Shown here piece by piece: positions 27,341 to 37,369 of a DNA stretch of 46,215 nt; position 1 is the first letter of the stretch, and the number at the start of each line of letters is the position of its first letter. The notes below the pieces were generated by a model, which was not told the origin of the DNA, ran no database searches, and was given only the letters and a program-made list of their open reading frames with translations. The stretch is taken from the NCBI GenBank assembly GCA_905182895.1, contig CAJJDD010000007.1:1-46215 (forward strand). The letters run 5' to 3'. This stretch comes from Flavobacteriales bacterium UBA4466. Lineage in GTDB: Bacteria; Bacteroidota; Bacteroidia; Flavobacteriales_D; Sanyastnellaceae. Position numbers and translations under genes: made by a program.

Positions 27341-29363
27341 AAAAATGATTTTTTGTGGAGTGTTTGTGTTTTGCTACGCAGCTCCTTTAGCAGCTCAGGA
27401 ATGTGGTATAGAGTTAGAAGCTAAAGCCTCCAAGCTATTAGAGAAATCTAAGGATAAAAAGAAATATAAGAGTGCCCAGAGAACTCAATTCTTGAGAGAT
27501 GCATTAGAAATAGATGAGGAATGTTTAGAGTGCAGGTATCTATTGGGGAAAAAGGCATACAGAAGAGCCAAAAACGAAACCTATGATTTTACTGAGGCTA
27601 ATGCCTATTTAGTGCCCTTAGTTGAGCGCTGTCCAGATTACCATTCTGACCCTTATTTTTATCTGGGAGCGATGTCTTATGCGGAGCGGAGATATACGGA
27701 TGCACTAGACTACTTCGATAAGTTTATACACTTCCCTTCTGATGACGAGTCTAAGTTTAGTAGAGATTATGACAAGAACTATAAGACGGTAAAAGCAGCG
27801 ATCCCTTCAGTGGAGTTCTTTAAAAAGTATGCTGAAAACCCAGTGGATTATAACCCTAAAATAGTTGAAGAAATTAGTTCTAAAGAAGGAGAAGAATATC
27901 TACCAGTATTATCTCCAGATAATGAAATCATCTTTTTTACTAAGAAGCACTCAAAGAAGAGCAAGGGAATAATAGGAGATAACTGGGTCGAGGAATTTAC
28001 TATGAGTAAGAGGGAAAACATTAATTCTAAGTTCGAAGAACCTAAAGCGCTTAGTGCTCCTTTTAATTTGGGAGACAATTATGGTGGGGCTACTATTTCT
28101 GTAGATAATAAAGAGATGTATATAGCCAAGGTAAATCCCAACGGGATGAATCCTCAAAACATAGATATCTACAAGACTACTTACGCTAAGAGTTATGATG
28201 AGGTAAAAGGATATGACACCTATAGTTGGAGTAAGTTAGAAAGTATAGGAGATCATATTAACACCAAACAGGGATGGGAAGCACAGCCCTCTTTATCGTC
28301 AGACGGGAAACTGTTGTTTTTTGCGTCTGCTCGACCTGAGAGTGTTTTAGGTCCAGATGGAAAACCTAGTGTGGATATATACTTTTGTGAAAGACAATCA
28401 GATGACTCTTGGGGGAATCCTCAAAATTTAGAATCTGTAAATACCAAGGGAAGTGATAAAACTCCTTTTATGCATTCAGATTCTAGAACGCTTTACTTTT
28501 CATCTAATGCCCACAGAGGCTTCGGAGGCTTTGATCTATTCTTTACTCGCCAGTTGGATGATGGAACATGGTCTGAACCAGAAAATCTTGGAGCACCTAT
28601 TAACTCTGAGAAAGATGAGGAAGGATTAATAGTGGCTACAGATGGAAAACTTGCATATTTCTCTAGTAAAATGGAGGGAAGCTACACAAAGGATATCTTT
28701 AGTTTCGAGCTTCCTGAAAGAGCTAAGCCTCAGAAAGTCATTATTCTTAAGGGAACAGTAAAAGATGAGAATGATGAGGTAGTACAGGATTTGGAGATTG
28801 AAATAAAGAGTGATAGCAGAGATGATCCTGAGACCATTAAAATAAATCAGGAAGACGGAAGCTATGCAGCCATAATAAATGTAGAAAAAGGCGAGGATGT
28901 CGTGGTAATGATGAAAAAAGATGGTTACGCTTTTAACGCCCAACTGCTGACCACTAAAGACGAATTAAAAAAGCCTGATGTAATAGAACTAACAACACAA
29001 GTTCAAAAGATAGAAGCCAATAAGCCTTTTTTGATAAGAGACATTAACTACAGAACCAGTTCTAGTGATATAGATGATGAGTCTAAGACAATATTAAAAC
29101 TCTTTGCTATTTATTTGAAAGAAAACCCTAGTCTTAAAATAGAAATTAGAGGGCACACAGATGATGTGGGTAATCTTACAGATAATCTAGCATTGAGCAC
29201 AGATAGAGCTTTTGAGGTGTTGGGCTACTTACAGGAACATGGTATAGAATCTGGAAGGTTGAATTATAAAGGTTTCGGTCCGAATAAGCCTCTAGCTTCA
29301 AATGAAACTTCTGAAGGGAGATTAAAAAACAGACGGACAGAGTTTGTAGTTACTAAAATGTAA
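27324..29363 (+). CDS. PD40/TPR-containing OmpA family protein
   Basis: About 679 residues. Signal peptide ending APLAAQ, then TPR-like helices (residues ~25-150: LLGKKAYRRAKNETYDFTEA, YAERRYTDALDYFDKFI). PD40/WD40-like beta-propeller repeats follow (LSSDGKLLFFASARPESVLG; SRTLYFSSNAHRGFGGFDLF), then a carboxypeptidase-regulatory-like domain and a C-terminal OmpA peptidoglycan-binding domain (IEIRGHTDDVGNLTDNLALS; GFGPNKPLA; GRLKNRRTEF). This is a common Bacteroidota architecture that links the outer membrane to peptidoglycan and is related to PorE-type proteins near T9SS. ATG 27324 gives a good signal peptide (27345 also possible) and overlaps asmA by 17 bp. Confidence 0.9.
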   Translation: MVYWIKKMIFCGVFVFCYAAPLAAQECGIELEAKASKLLEKSKDKKKYKSAQRTQFLRDALEIDEECLECRYLLGKKAYRRAKNETYDFTEANAYLVPLVERCPDYHSDPYFYLGAMSYAERRYTDALDYFDKFIHFPSDDESKFSRDYDKNYKTVKAAIPSVEFFKKYAENPVDYNPKIVEEISSKEGEEYLPVLSPDNEIIFFTKKHSKKSKGIIGDNWVEEFTMSKRENINSKFEEPKALSAPFNLGDNYGGATISVDNKEMYIAKVNPNGMNPQNIDIYKTTYAKSYDEVKGYDTYSWSKLESIGDHINTKQGWEAQPSLSSDGKLLFFASARPESVLGPDGKPSVDIYFCERQSDDSWGNPQNLESVNTKGSDKTPFMHSDSRTLYFSSNAHRGFGGFDLFFTRQLDDGTWSEPENLGAPINSEKDEEGLIVATDGKLAYFSSKMEGSYTKDIFSFELPERAKPQKVIILKGTVKDENDEVVQDLEIEIKSDSRDDPETIKINQEDGSYAAIINVEKGEDVVVMMKKDGYAFNAQLLTTKDELKKPDVIELTTQVQKIEANKPFLIRDINYRTSSSDIDDESKTILKLFAIYLKENPSLKIEIRGHTDDVGNLTDNLALSTDRAFEVLGYLQEHGIESGRLNYKGFGPNKPLASNETSEGRLKNRRTEFVVTKM

Positions 29364-29393
29364 CCGAATTTAGCACTCTAAAATTTTATAAAA

Positions 29394-29909
29394 ATGACTA
29401 AAAATATATTTATCAGTTCGTTAGTTTTAATGGTGTTCTTGTTTAGCTGCTCTGGACCTGTGGAACCTACTAAAGTAGAAGGAAGCAAATCGTTTTATGG
29501 GACAGAAATTTCTTTGGAACAAGCGCTGTCTATTAATGAATTAACTAATCAAATGAAATCAAAAGATTCATTGGTAGATGTTTTGATAGAAGGAGAGATA
29601 GTTGAAACCTGCGCTGTAAAAGGATGTTGGATGACAATAGCTAACCAGGAAGGTGAAGACCTCAGAGTAAGGTTTAAAGACTATGGGTTTTTCGTGCCTA
29701 CAGAAGGAGCAGGAGGAAAGGAAGTAGCTTTTAAAGGAACAGCGCTAAAGAGCTCTGAATCTGTGGAGATGCAACATCATTATATTGATGATGCAGATTT
29801 AAGTGATGAAGAAAAGGCCAAACAAAAAGAGGCTATTACTGAGCCGAAGGATGTGATCTCATTCGAAGCGGTAGGAGTGGTAATTACAGGGATGGCAGAG
29901 AGCAAATAA
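29394..29909 (+). CDS. DUF4920 domain lipoprotein
   Basis: 171 residues. The lipoprotein signal peptide ends LMVFLFSCSGP, with the lipobox Cys at about residue 19. The body matches DUF4920: a beta-barrel-like domain with VLIEGEIVETCAVKGCWMTI (paired Cys) and VRFKDYGFFVPTEGAGGKEV. Family function is unknown; the conserved Cys pair and the OB-like fold suggest a redox or metal role. It follows the OmpA-family gene by 30 bp and ends in a strong terminator. Confidence 0.87.
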   Translation: MTKNIFISSLVLMVFLFSCSGPVEPTKVEGSKSFYGTEISLEQALSINELTNQMKSKDSLVDVLIEGEIVETCAVKGCWMTIANQEGEDLRVRFKDYGFFVPTEGAGGKEVAFKGTALKSSESVEMQHHYIDDADLSDEEKAKQKEAITEPKDVISFEAVGVVITGMAESK

Positions 29910-29930
29910 AAAATTAATAATTACAAGAAA

Positions 29931-29954
29931 AAAAGGGGCCGCAAGGCCCCTTTT
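29931..29954. terminator. Strong bidirectional rho-independent terminator
   Basis: Perfect stem AAAAGGGGCC / GGCCCCTTTT with loop GCAA, flanked by A-run and T-run. It closes the transcript from aroC/asmA through the DUF4920 gene. Confidence 0.95.
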
Positions 29955-30012
29955 TTTTATAAAATTGGCATCATTAATAGTAGATTAAAGCCGATTTTCG
30001 CCTTAACTAATT

Positions 30013-30020
30013 TATCTTAG
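30013..30020 (+). promoter_or_regulatory. -7-like element for the PH-domain gene pair
   Basis: TATCTTAG, one mismatch from TAnnTTTG, ends four bases before the ATG at 30025. Confidence 0.4.
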
Positions 30021-30024
30021 CCAC

Positions 30025-30531
30025 ATGTTACTCGAGAATCTTCAGCTAGAAAAATCGGAATTACCATTATTAGAAAATGTAGATTATAGCCCTCACCCTA
30101 AGGATTATAGAGACATGAGGCTTTTGATACTCATGATTGTAATGTTCTTGCTCTCTGGGTTTTGGATTATGCAATTGGTTTTTTTAAACATGACTGCTAT
30201 GGGAGTCATATTTCTAATTTGGGCAGGCCTACTTTCCATAATTTTACTTGAAGAAATTAAAGGATTTAAAAAAAGAGGATACGCCTTAAGGCAAAGAGAT
30301 ATCACCTACAAAAAAGGCTTTTTAATTCATTCTCAGACCACGATTCCTTTTAATAGAGTTCAACATTGTGAAACTACTCAAGGGCCTTTGTCCAGAGCTT
30401 TTGGGTTGATGAGCTTAAAGGTGTTTACTGCAGGAGGAGCGAGTTCGGACTTAAGAATATCAGGATTAAGACCAGAAGAAGCTAACCGACTCAAAGATTT
30501 TATTACAGAAGCTTCTTCCACATATGAGTGA
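30025..30531 (+). CDS. Bacterial PH domain membrane protein (YdbS-like)
   Basis: 168 residues. Two adjacent TM helices (LLILMIVMFLLSGFWIMQLV; GVIFLIWAGLLSIILLEEI) are followed by one bPH_2 (DUF304) domain: YALRQRDITYKKGFLIHSQT, IPFNRVQHCETTQGPLSRAFG, LKVFTAGGASSDLRI. This is the small partner of a YdbS/YdbT pair; its last 8 bp overlap the larger partner, so the two are co-translated. In Bacillus the pair is linked to resistance to certain bacteriocins, but the molecular role is not known. Confidence 0.87.
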   Translation: MLLENLQLEKSELPLLENVDYSPHPKDYRDMRLLILMIVMFLLSGFWIMQLVFLNMTAMGVIFLIWAGLLSIILLEEIKGFKKRGYALRQRDITYKKGFLIHSQTTIPFNRVQHCETTQGPLSRAFGLMSLKVFTAGGASSDLRISGLRPEEANRLKDFITEASSTYE

Positions 30532-32032
30532 ATATAAGTTTGAAGAGTTCAATCACCAGAATATTCTTGGCGTAGTTATCATTTTCGCACAGAGTGTGAG
30601 AAAAATGCTAAATGCCTACCTAGCATTTTTCGCTTACTCTATATTTACCGATGGCGTAGGGAAATATGTGTGGTGGTTTTTTGGAATTTCATTAGTCTTC
30701 ACTGCTGTGACTTCAGTGCTTAAGTATAGAAATTTTAGGTTCAAATTAGATGAAACCCAACTTGTTTTAAATTCAGGAATCCTCACTAAGGATGTAATGA
30801 ATATTCCTCTAGACAGGATTCAAAGTGTGCAAATGCATCAAAACTTTATTCAGCGGATTTTAGGAATTACGGGCTTAAAGATAGACACCGCAGGTTCATC
30901 ATCAGAAGAACTTGAAATTCCGGCACTAAAACGAAAAAAAGCAGAATCTCTTTTAGAATTCTTAAAAAGTAAAATCAGAAATGAGGCTCTTCCTAAGAGT
31001 GATGAACGTATGGAAGAGTCTTCAGTGATGCTCGAGAAAAAAAGCATAAAAGAAACCTTAGTAAACTTAGATTTTAAAGCTATTCTAGTTTTAGCCATTA
31101 CTGAAAATCACATTAGAAATGGGCTTATAGCGGTCGCATTCATTATGGGTTATGCTGGCCAATATTTAGATTATTCAGAACAGTTCGTAGTAGATGTTTT
31201 TGATGATTACGCTCCTGAGTTGGTGGAGAGTGGAATAGCACTAATTGTAGTATTTGTATTTACATTTTTATTGTTGTCTGTTCTCCTATCATTTATTCAA
31301 GTAATTTTAAAATTCTTTGACTTTAAGGCAGAAGTGGATGATCAGTCTTTCTATATATCTTCTGGTTTAATTAAGAGAAATGAGTTTACTATTCCATTAA
31401 AGAAGATTCAGTTTTTGGAATGGAAAACTAATTTATTAAGAAAACGTCTAGGCTTCGAGAGTATAAGAATTCATCAAGGAAGAAGTGTAGAATCGGCAGG
31501 AAAGAATTTATTAGAAATTCCTTCGTGTTATAGTGAGCAGACAGAAAAAGTAATGGAGACGTTATATACCGAATTACTTGAAGATGACTACTTCTTTCTA
31601 CTCCAGCCCCACACCTATCAGCGCGTGTTCAGGGCTCTTGTTCTAAGCCTGTTTGGGGTTCCTTTTTTCTTGATTGCGACAATAGCTACACAAGAAATCG
31701 TGGTGTTTAGTGGCCTTTACTTAGTGTATGTATTCGTAATGATAGCGGCAGCAGAAAAGTACTACCAGTCTATTAATTTATGGGTGAATGAAGAGGTCAT
31801 TATATATGAGAGAGGATGGCTGTTTCCTAAGAGAACAGTGGTAAAGCTTCATAAATTCCAAACAGTAGAGTTGAACCAAACTATTTTCCAGGCCAAGAGA
31901 AATATTTGTCACTTAACCTTCTCCACAGCTGCTGGAGGAAGAAGTTTTCGTTTCTTTGATAAAAGTGAAATGGAAGAACTTCGTGATTTTGTTCTCTATA
32001 AAACCGAGAGCTTCACTGGAAAGTGGATGTAA
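30524..32032 (+). CDS. Bacterial PH domain membrane protein (YdbT-like)
   Basis: 502 residues with three bPH_2 domains separated by paired TM helices. Domain 1 contains VMNIPLDRIQSVQMHQNFIQ and GLKIDTAGSSSEELEIPAL; domain 2 FTIPLKKIQFLEWKTNLLRK; domain 3 VVKLHKFQTVELNQTIFQ and LTFSTAAGG. Length and layout match YdbT. It overlaps the YdbS-like gene upstream and is followed 24 bp later by the flippase. Confidence 0.87.
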   Translation: MSEYKFEEFNHQNILGVVIIFAQSVRKMLNAYLAFFAYSIFTDGVGKYVWWFFGISLVFTAVTSVLKYRNFRFKLDETQLVLNSGILTKDVMNIPLDRIQSVQMHQNFIQRILGITGLKIDTAGSSSEELEIPALKRKKAESLLEFLKSKIRNEALPKSDERMEESSVMLEKKSIKETLVNLDFKAILVLAITENHIRNGLIAVAFIMGYAGQYLDYSEQFVVDVFDDYAPELVESGIALIVVFVFTFLLLSVLLSFIQVILKFFDFKAEVDDQSFYISSGLIKRNEFTIPLKKIQFLEWKTNLLRKRLGFESIRIHQGRSVESAGKNLLEIPSCYSEQTEKVMETLYTELLEDDYFFLLQPHTYQRVFRALVLSLFGVPFFLIATIATQEIVVFSGLYLVYVFVMIAAAEKYYQSINLWVNEEVIIYERGWLFPKRTVVKLHKFQTVELNQTIFQAKRNICHLTFSTAAGGRSFRFFDKSEMEELRDFVLYKTESFTGKWM

Positions 32033-32056
32033 AAATTGAATTAAACAACTAAAGAA

Positions 32057-33502
32057 TTGCAACGCACATTTCTGTCAAACCTGTTTCTTCTTATCATCAT
32101 TAATTTATTAGTGAAGCCTATATGGGTATTAGTAATAGATGTGAAAGTACAGAATACGCTGGGACCCGAGGCGTATGGTGATTTTTTTTCATTACTGAAC
32201 TTCGCCTTTTTATTTTCAGTGGTATTGGATTTTGGACTAAACAACTTCAACAATAGGAGACTAGCACAAAACCCAGAAATAGCCTCCAAGGTGTTGCCTC
32301 ATACTGGATTAATAAAACTTTTTTTAGGAGTAGGTTTTATGGCCACTGTTTATTTGTTTTCATTTCTTCTCGGGTATTCGGTAGAGGAAAGGAATCTCTT
32401 AGGCGCTATTACGGTGATGCTTATTCTACAGTCTGTTCTTATTTTTCTTAGAACTAACCTAAGTGGAATACAGTGGTACAGAGCTGATGTTTTGGTCTCA
32501 GCGCTAGATAAAGCCTTGATGATTATTATCATAGGATCTATGGTCTTCGGAAGTGTTTTAGAAACAGAATTCAGCATCTATCAATTTATCTATGGGCAGT
32601 GTGTAGCTTATCTCATAGCATCTATAGTAGTGCTCATACTGTTAGTTATTCGAATAAAGAAATTTAGTTTTAGCTTTAAGAGAGCTGAGATAGTGCACAC
32701 ATTTAAATCTAGTTTACCTTTTGCGTTACTTACTTTCTTAATGCTTATTTATTTTAAAATTGATGCAGTAATGATAGAAAGAATGCTGCCAGACGGTGAT
32801 TTACAAACTGGATATTATGCGCAAGCCTATAAACTGTTAGATGCTTCAGTGATGTTCACTTTGCTTTTTTCTACCCTGCTGCTGCCCATGTTTTCTAATA
32901 TGATTTCTCGGAATGAGTCAGTTGTGAGCTTGGTCAAGCTAAGCTCTAAATTAATGCTTATTCCTGCGGTTATAGGAGTGGTGATACTTTGTTCAGTAGG
33001 AGATGAACTGCTGCCATTAATGTTTGAAACGGGCAGTGCTTATTCTTCTGAGATATTTCCTTATTTAATCCTAACATTAATTCCTTTAGGAGCTAGTTAT
33101 GTTTTTGGAACTCTCATAACAGCAGAGGGTGACATGAGATTTTTGAATAAGATTGCGCTCTTGGCCATTTTAGTCAATGTAGTCATGAATGGAATTCTCA
33201 TTGGAGAATATGGTATAATGGGAGCTGCTGTGGCTACGCTTGTTACCCAAACGCTAGTCTCGCTGATACAATGGAGATGTGCGGCTGTTAAATTTAAAAT
33301 TCCCTATGAATTAGCTCATTTACTAAGGGTAATAGTTTTTGTTGTTGGTCTAGTAATGTCGTCCTTTCTTATTAACTATCTTGATATAGATTGGAAATTA
33401 GAATCTTTAGTAATGCTAATCACAGGAGTGATTTTGTCTTTCAGCTTAAGGTTGATTGAAAAATCTGACTTTACAGCACTTAAGAATTACCAGAGATCTT
33501 AA
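32057..33502 (+). CDS. Polysaccharide/lipid-linked oligosaccharide flippase-like protein (MOP superfamily)
   Basis: 481 residues with 12-14 hydrophobic helices. The N-terminal LLIIINLLVKPIWVLVIDVK and LGPEAYGDFFSLLNFAFLFS resemble Bacteroidota oligosaccharide flippases of the Wzx/MATE type, which flip lipid-linked sugars across the inner membrane. The start is a TTG at 32057: an in-frame stop (32042) lies just upstream and no ATG fits. No glycosyltransferase genes are adjacent, so the substrate is unknown. It converges and overlaps slightly with the histidine kinase gene. Confidence 0.82.
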   Translation: MQRTFLSNLFLLIIINLLVKPIWVLVIDVKVQNTLGPEAYGDFFSLLNFAFLFSVVLDFGLNNFNNRRLAQNPEIASKVLPHTGLIKLFLGVGFMATVYLFSFLLGYSVEERNLLGAITVMLILQSVLIFLRTNLSGIQWYRADVLVSALDKALMIIIIGSMVFGSVLETEFSIYQFIYGQCVAYLIASIVVLILLVIRIKKFSFSFKRAEIVHTFKSSLPFALLTFLMLIYFKIDAVMIERMLPDGDLQTGYYAQAYKLLDASVMFTLLFSTLLLPMFSNMISRNESVVSLVKLSSKLMLIPAVIGVVILCSVGDELLPLMFETGSAYSSEIFPYLILTLIPLGASYVFGTLITAEGDMRFLNKIALLAILVNVVMNGILIGEYGIMGAAVATLVTQTLVSLIQWRCAAVKFKIPYELAHLLRVIVFVVGLVMSSFLINYLDIDWKLESLVMLITGVILSFSLRLIEKSDFTALKNYQRS

Positions 33503-34870
33503 GTGTAAAACAAATCGTAACTCCACCATCTCTTGTTGTTGTAAGCCTTGTAGTTAGAGCTATGTAAGTCTAAAACACCACGCACAATGGCTAAGCCCAA
33601 ACCAGTACCACTTTTCTTGTTGCGCCCTCTATAAACTCTATCGAACAGTTCAGGAATATCTTCTTCAGGAATTCCAACACCATTATCAGCTACCTCTACT
33701 AACACTTCACTACCCTCGACTTTTGCAGATAGCTCTATCCAGCTGCCAGACGGACAGTATTTAATAGCATTCGATAGCAAGTTCTGAAGAACACGGTCTA
33801 TTAAGGCTACATCTGCAGTTACACTAGGTGTTGATGGTAGAAATGTCGTGTTTTAACGTGATTCCAGCTTGTTCTGCATCTATCTGTAATCCGAGTAAAA
33901 TATCATGAGCCAGCTCGCCTATGTTAAAACTATGAAGCTTTAACTTTCGGTCTTTGCTCTCTAACCTTGAGAGCTCGAAAAGCTCATCGACTAGTCGTTT
34001 TAATTTTTGAGCGCTATTAAGAGTAACATTTAAATATTTGGTCCTGTCTTCCTCAGAGAGCTTTAATTCAGGCATAAGGAGCGTTTCTACATAACCTTGA
34101 ATAGAAGCTAAAGGTGTTCTTAAATCGTGAGAAACATTGGCTATCAACTCCTTTCTGTATATAGCCAGCGCTTTTTCAGTCTCCTGTATTTTCTCTTGTT
34201 GGCGTAGCAATGTGGTTATGCTGAAATAAATAAGGATGGCCACAGTTCCTACTATGAGCAGGGTAATAAGAATATTAGAGTAGAGACTACTCAAAGCTTT
34301 GTCTCTAAACTTATCAAATTCCACATCCACCTGAACCAATCCTATAGGGGTAGTATGGTCTGATTTTCTAATAGCACAAAAGGCTGAAAGCCAGGTTCCG
34401 TTTTCACTTGCGTAAGGTCTTACTGTGCCTGAAGATTTATAATTGTCTAGTAGTTTTTGAGGAAATTTTTCGAAATGATGCATCCAATTAGGCTCGTCTG
34501 AACTAGTGACTCCAAAATGAAATTTCTCATCTCCAGGATGGAACATCAGCGTGTAAATGGGAGTGGTAATCCCATTTATTTCAGCAGACATCTTTAATTT
34601 TTCGTGAATGCTTTGATAGACGCTATCCTGCTCTGAACGCGTTATATCTCCTTTGTTTGGATAATGTTTGTAAAGGTGGGCTAACTCATCACCATTAATT
34701 TGAGAGGCCAATGTACTCGAGATAGCTTTTAATCTTCCTAAAGTTTCGTGCTCGTAGACTTGCTGCTGAGACTTAAAGCTGATATACGTAATTATAGCAG
34801 AAATTCCTATGATAGAAATCAGCGTAAGTAACAGAATGCCATTCTTAAGACTGGAGAAAAATTTATTCAT
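33480..34870 (-). CDS. Sensor histidine kinase, frameshifted
   Basis: About 460 residues. Two TM helices (residues ~12-31 and ~198-218) enclose a ~165-residue periplasmic sensor domain. The dimerisation box is LIANVSHDLRTPLASIQGY, with the phospho-accepting His at about 248. The ATPase domain shows LSNAIKYCPSG (N box), VADNGVGIPEEDIPELFDRV (G1/F boxes) and SGTGLGLAIVRGVLDLH (G2). The frame breaks between ISTINT and the N box (~33825-33845), and again near 33521-33535, where RWWSYDL should read GGVTICFTL. With both repaired it ends at the TAA at 33480. It pairs with the response regulator 56 bp upstream. The signal is not evident. Confidence 0.88.
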
Positions 34871-34926
34871 GAATATACCTGTGCCCTAAAAAAAGGGAAT
34901 TTGTAAAAGCTGTTTTTTTCGGCAAG

Positions 34927-35622
34927 TTATTCAAAATCATTAAAGCGGTATCCCACTCCCCAAGTAGTAAGCACATATTCTGGTGTGTTTGGATCTTTTT
35001 CTACTTTACTTCTTAATCTGTTTATGTGACTATTTACCGTATGGTCATATCCATCGAAGTCATAGCTCCAGATCTGATTTAAAAGATCTTTTCTACTGTA
35101 TGTAACTCCTGGGTTACTCATTAACAAATGAAGTAAGTCAAACTCTTTAGGAGTAAGTTCTACTCTATTGTCTCCGATAGTTACCTTTCTTTTTTTCTTG
35201 TCTACCAATAAATCTCTGAACACTAATTCTTTATGATCTTCAGTTTCGGATTTTTGAATATCTGCTCTTCTTACCATAGCACTTACCCTGGCGGTAAGCT
35301 CTTTAACGCTAAACGGTTTAGTCATATAATCGTCTGCCCCGATATTTAATCCTAAAATTTTATCGTCTTCTTCAGAATTAGCAGTAAGCATGAGAATAGG
35401 CTTGTTGACCTCTTTAGCTCGCACTTTTTGACAAACTTCTATTCCACTCAAACCAGGCAGGTTTAAATCAAGAATCATAATGTCCCATGGGTTACTGATA
35501 GCGTATGAATAACCAATTTTACCATTGTCAAAATGCGTTACACGATGCCCTAGACTCTTTAAGTGTAGAGTTATTAATTCAGCTATATCATGCTCATCTT
35601 CTATAATCAGAATATCCTTCAT
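34927..35622 (-). CDS. OmpR/PhoB-family response regulator
   Basis: About 231 residues from MKDILIIEDEHDIAEL (ATG 35622; two in-frame ATGs lie just upstream). The receiver domain has the acidic pocket EDE, phospho-acceptor Asp52 in IMILDLNLPGLSG, the Thr in LMLTANS and the Lys in DDYMTKPFSVKEL. The C-terminal winged helix shows VELTPKEFDLLHLLMSNPG, SYDFDGYDHTVNSHINRLRS and VLTTWGVGYRF. It acts as a DNA-binding transcription factor activated by the adjacent kinase. It is divergent from the subtilase gene. Confidence 0.94.
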   Translation of the reverse strand: MKDILIIEDEHDIAELITLHLKSLGHRVTHFDNGKIGYSYAISNPWDIMILDLNLPGLSGIEVCQKVRAKEVNKPILMLTANSEEDDKILGLNIGADDYMTKPFSVKELTARVSAMVRRADIQKSETEDHKELVFRDLLVDKKKRKVTIGDNRVELTPKEFDLLHLLMSNPGVTYSRKDLLNQIWSYDFDGYDHTVNSHINRLRSKVEKDPNTPEYVLTTWGVGYRFNDFE

Positions 35623-35732
35623 GTTCATTTTTTTGTACAAATTTCGACTATCACAGCCTTAAACTATCACAAGTAAAAAACATTAATAGGTCATATTAGC
35701 CCTGTTTCACAGTTTTTAAGAAAGTATGGCCG

Positions 35733-35740
35733 TATCTTCG
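35733..35740 (+). promoter_or_regulatory. -7-like element for the subtilase gene
   Basis: TATCTTCG, one mismatch from TAnnTTTG, lies 24 bases upstream of the ATG at 35765 in the divergent gap with the response regulator. Confidence 0.4.
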
Positions 35741-35764
35741 CATCCGTTTTTAAAGAAAATTGAT

Positions 35765-37369
35765 ATGAGAAAAACAATCCTACTTATTCTTGGCTCGGTC
35801 TTATCTGTATTAGCATTTTCACAAAACCCAGATGCACCTGTGAATTGGCATCTAAAAGATCAAGCTTCAGATCAGCTTCAAGGGGTTAGTGTAGAGAGAA
35901 GTTATAAAGAATTATTGAGCGGAAAAGAAAAATCGCAGGTGATAGTCGCCATACTAGATAGTGGAGTAGATATTTATCATGAAGATTTAAAAGGGGCCAT
36001 TTGGGTAAATGAAAATGAAATTTCAGGAAACGGAATTGATGACGATAAGAACGGTTACATCGATGACGTAAACGGATGGAGTTTCATAGGAGGTGATCAG
36101 GGAGATGTTGAATTTGATAATCTCGAGTTCACTAGAATCTTTATTGACTTGAATAAAAAGTTTGACGGAAAAACTAAAAAAAGATAGATAAGAAAAATAA
36201 AAAGGAATTTGAGCGATACTTATGTCTTTAAAAAACAGTTTGACGATAGAGTTTCCGAGGCTGAAGCAGGGTACAATGAGTTTATGCAAGTATATATGGC
36301 ATATGAACAAGCACAAGCATTAATGCAAGAGCTTACTAGGAAGGAAACCCCCACTATCGAAGAGATAAGTAATGTAGAAACTTCCAATGAGATGGAAGAA
36401 GCATTTAAAGGGTTTGTACTAGAGGTTAAAACGACAGGTGCAGAGAGTCAGCTGGATGCGCTGGAATAAGCCCAGGTTTCGAGAACTATCACCCCTAATA
36501 ATCTATGCATAATCTAGACTTTGATTCTCAGACATATAGTAGGTGATAATTACGCTGATACCTCAGATAAAAACTACGGATTATCATTAATGTAAATGGA
36601 CCTGATAGCAGACATGGAACTCATGTAGCGGGGATAGCATCTGCCCTCAGAGATCACGGATATATGGAGCGCAGGGAATAAATGGCTCACAACGTGAAAA
36701 TAATGCGTGTAAGCAGCAGTTCCCAATGGGGATGAGAGAGATAAACATGTGAGCTAATGCTATTCGTTATGCACGAGCTGATAATGGAGCTGATATTATT
36801 AATATGAGTTTTGGCAAGAGTTATTCTCCGCAGAAACCTGCGGTAGACCAAGCTGTGGCTTATGCTGCATCTAAAGGTGGTGTTATTAATTCATGCGGCT
36901 GGTAATTCAAGTAAAAACATCGATAAAAATGATAACTTTCCAAACAAGAACCCCCTTAAAGGGAAATGTGTTAAGTCTTGGATTGAAGTGGGAAGTTCGA
37001 CATGGGCTCCCGGCCGAATATATGGTTAGTGATTTTTCAAATTATGGAAAGAACAGCATAGATATTTTCGCTCCTGGAAGCGATATATACAGCACTGTTC
37101 CAGAAAATGAGTATGAAATGTTAAGTGGGACGAGTATGGCGGCTCCAGTAGTAACTGGTGTAGCGGCATTAATTATGTCTTACTATCCGGAGTTAACAGC
37201 TCAGGAGGTGAAAGCTATTCTCATCAATTCAGCTGCTAATTTTAAAAAGGTACGTGTAGATATCCCTGGAGAGAGCCAAGAATTGGTTAAATTCAAAAAA
37301 TTAGGAAAGAACGGAGGAGTGGTGAATGCTTATAATGCTATTAGGTTAGCTCAAGAAAGAAAACAGTGA
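35765..37369 (+). pseudogene. S8 family subtilisin-like serine peptidase, multiple frameshifts
   Basis: Signal peptide MRKTILLILGSVLSVLAFSQ. All catalytic triad motifs can be read across frames: VIVAILDSGVDIYHEDLKG (Asp), GPDSRHGTHVAGIAS (His, near 36613) and LSGTSMAAPVVTGVAAL (Ser); the oxyanion region should read like AAGNSSKNIDKND. Between Asp and His lies a ~115-residue coiled-coil-like insert (QFDDRVSEAEAGYNEFMQVY) typical of Bacteroidota secreted subtilases. The frame breaks near 36180, and repeatedly between 36470 and 36895, where stops are frequent. Intact relatives are ~530 residues, so little sequence is missing. Its stop overlaps the start of the RluA-like gene. Confidence 0.82.
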
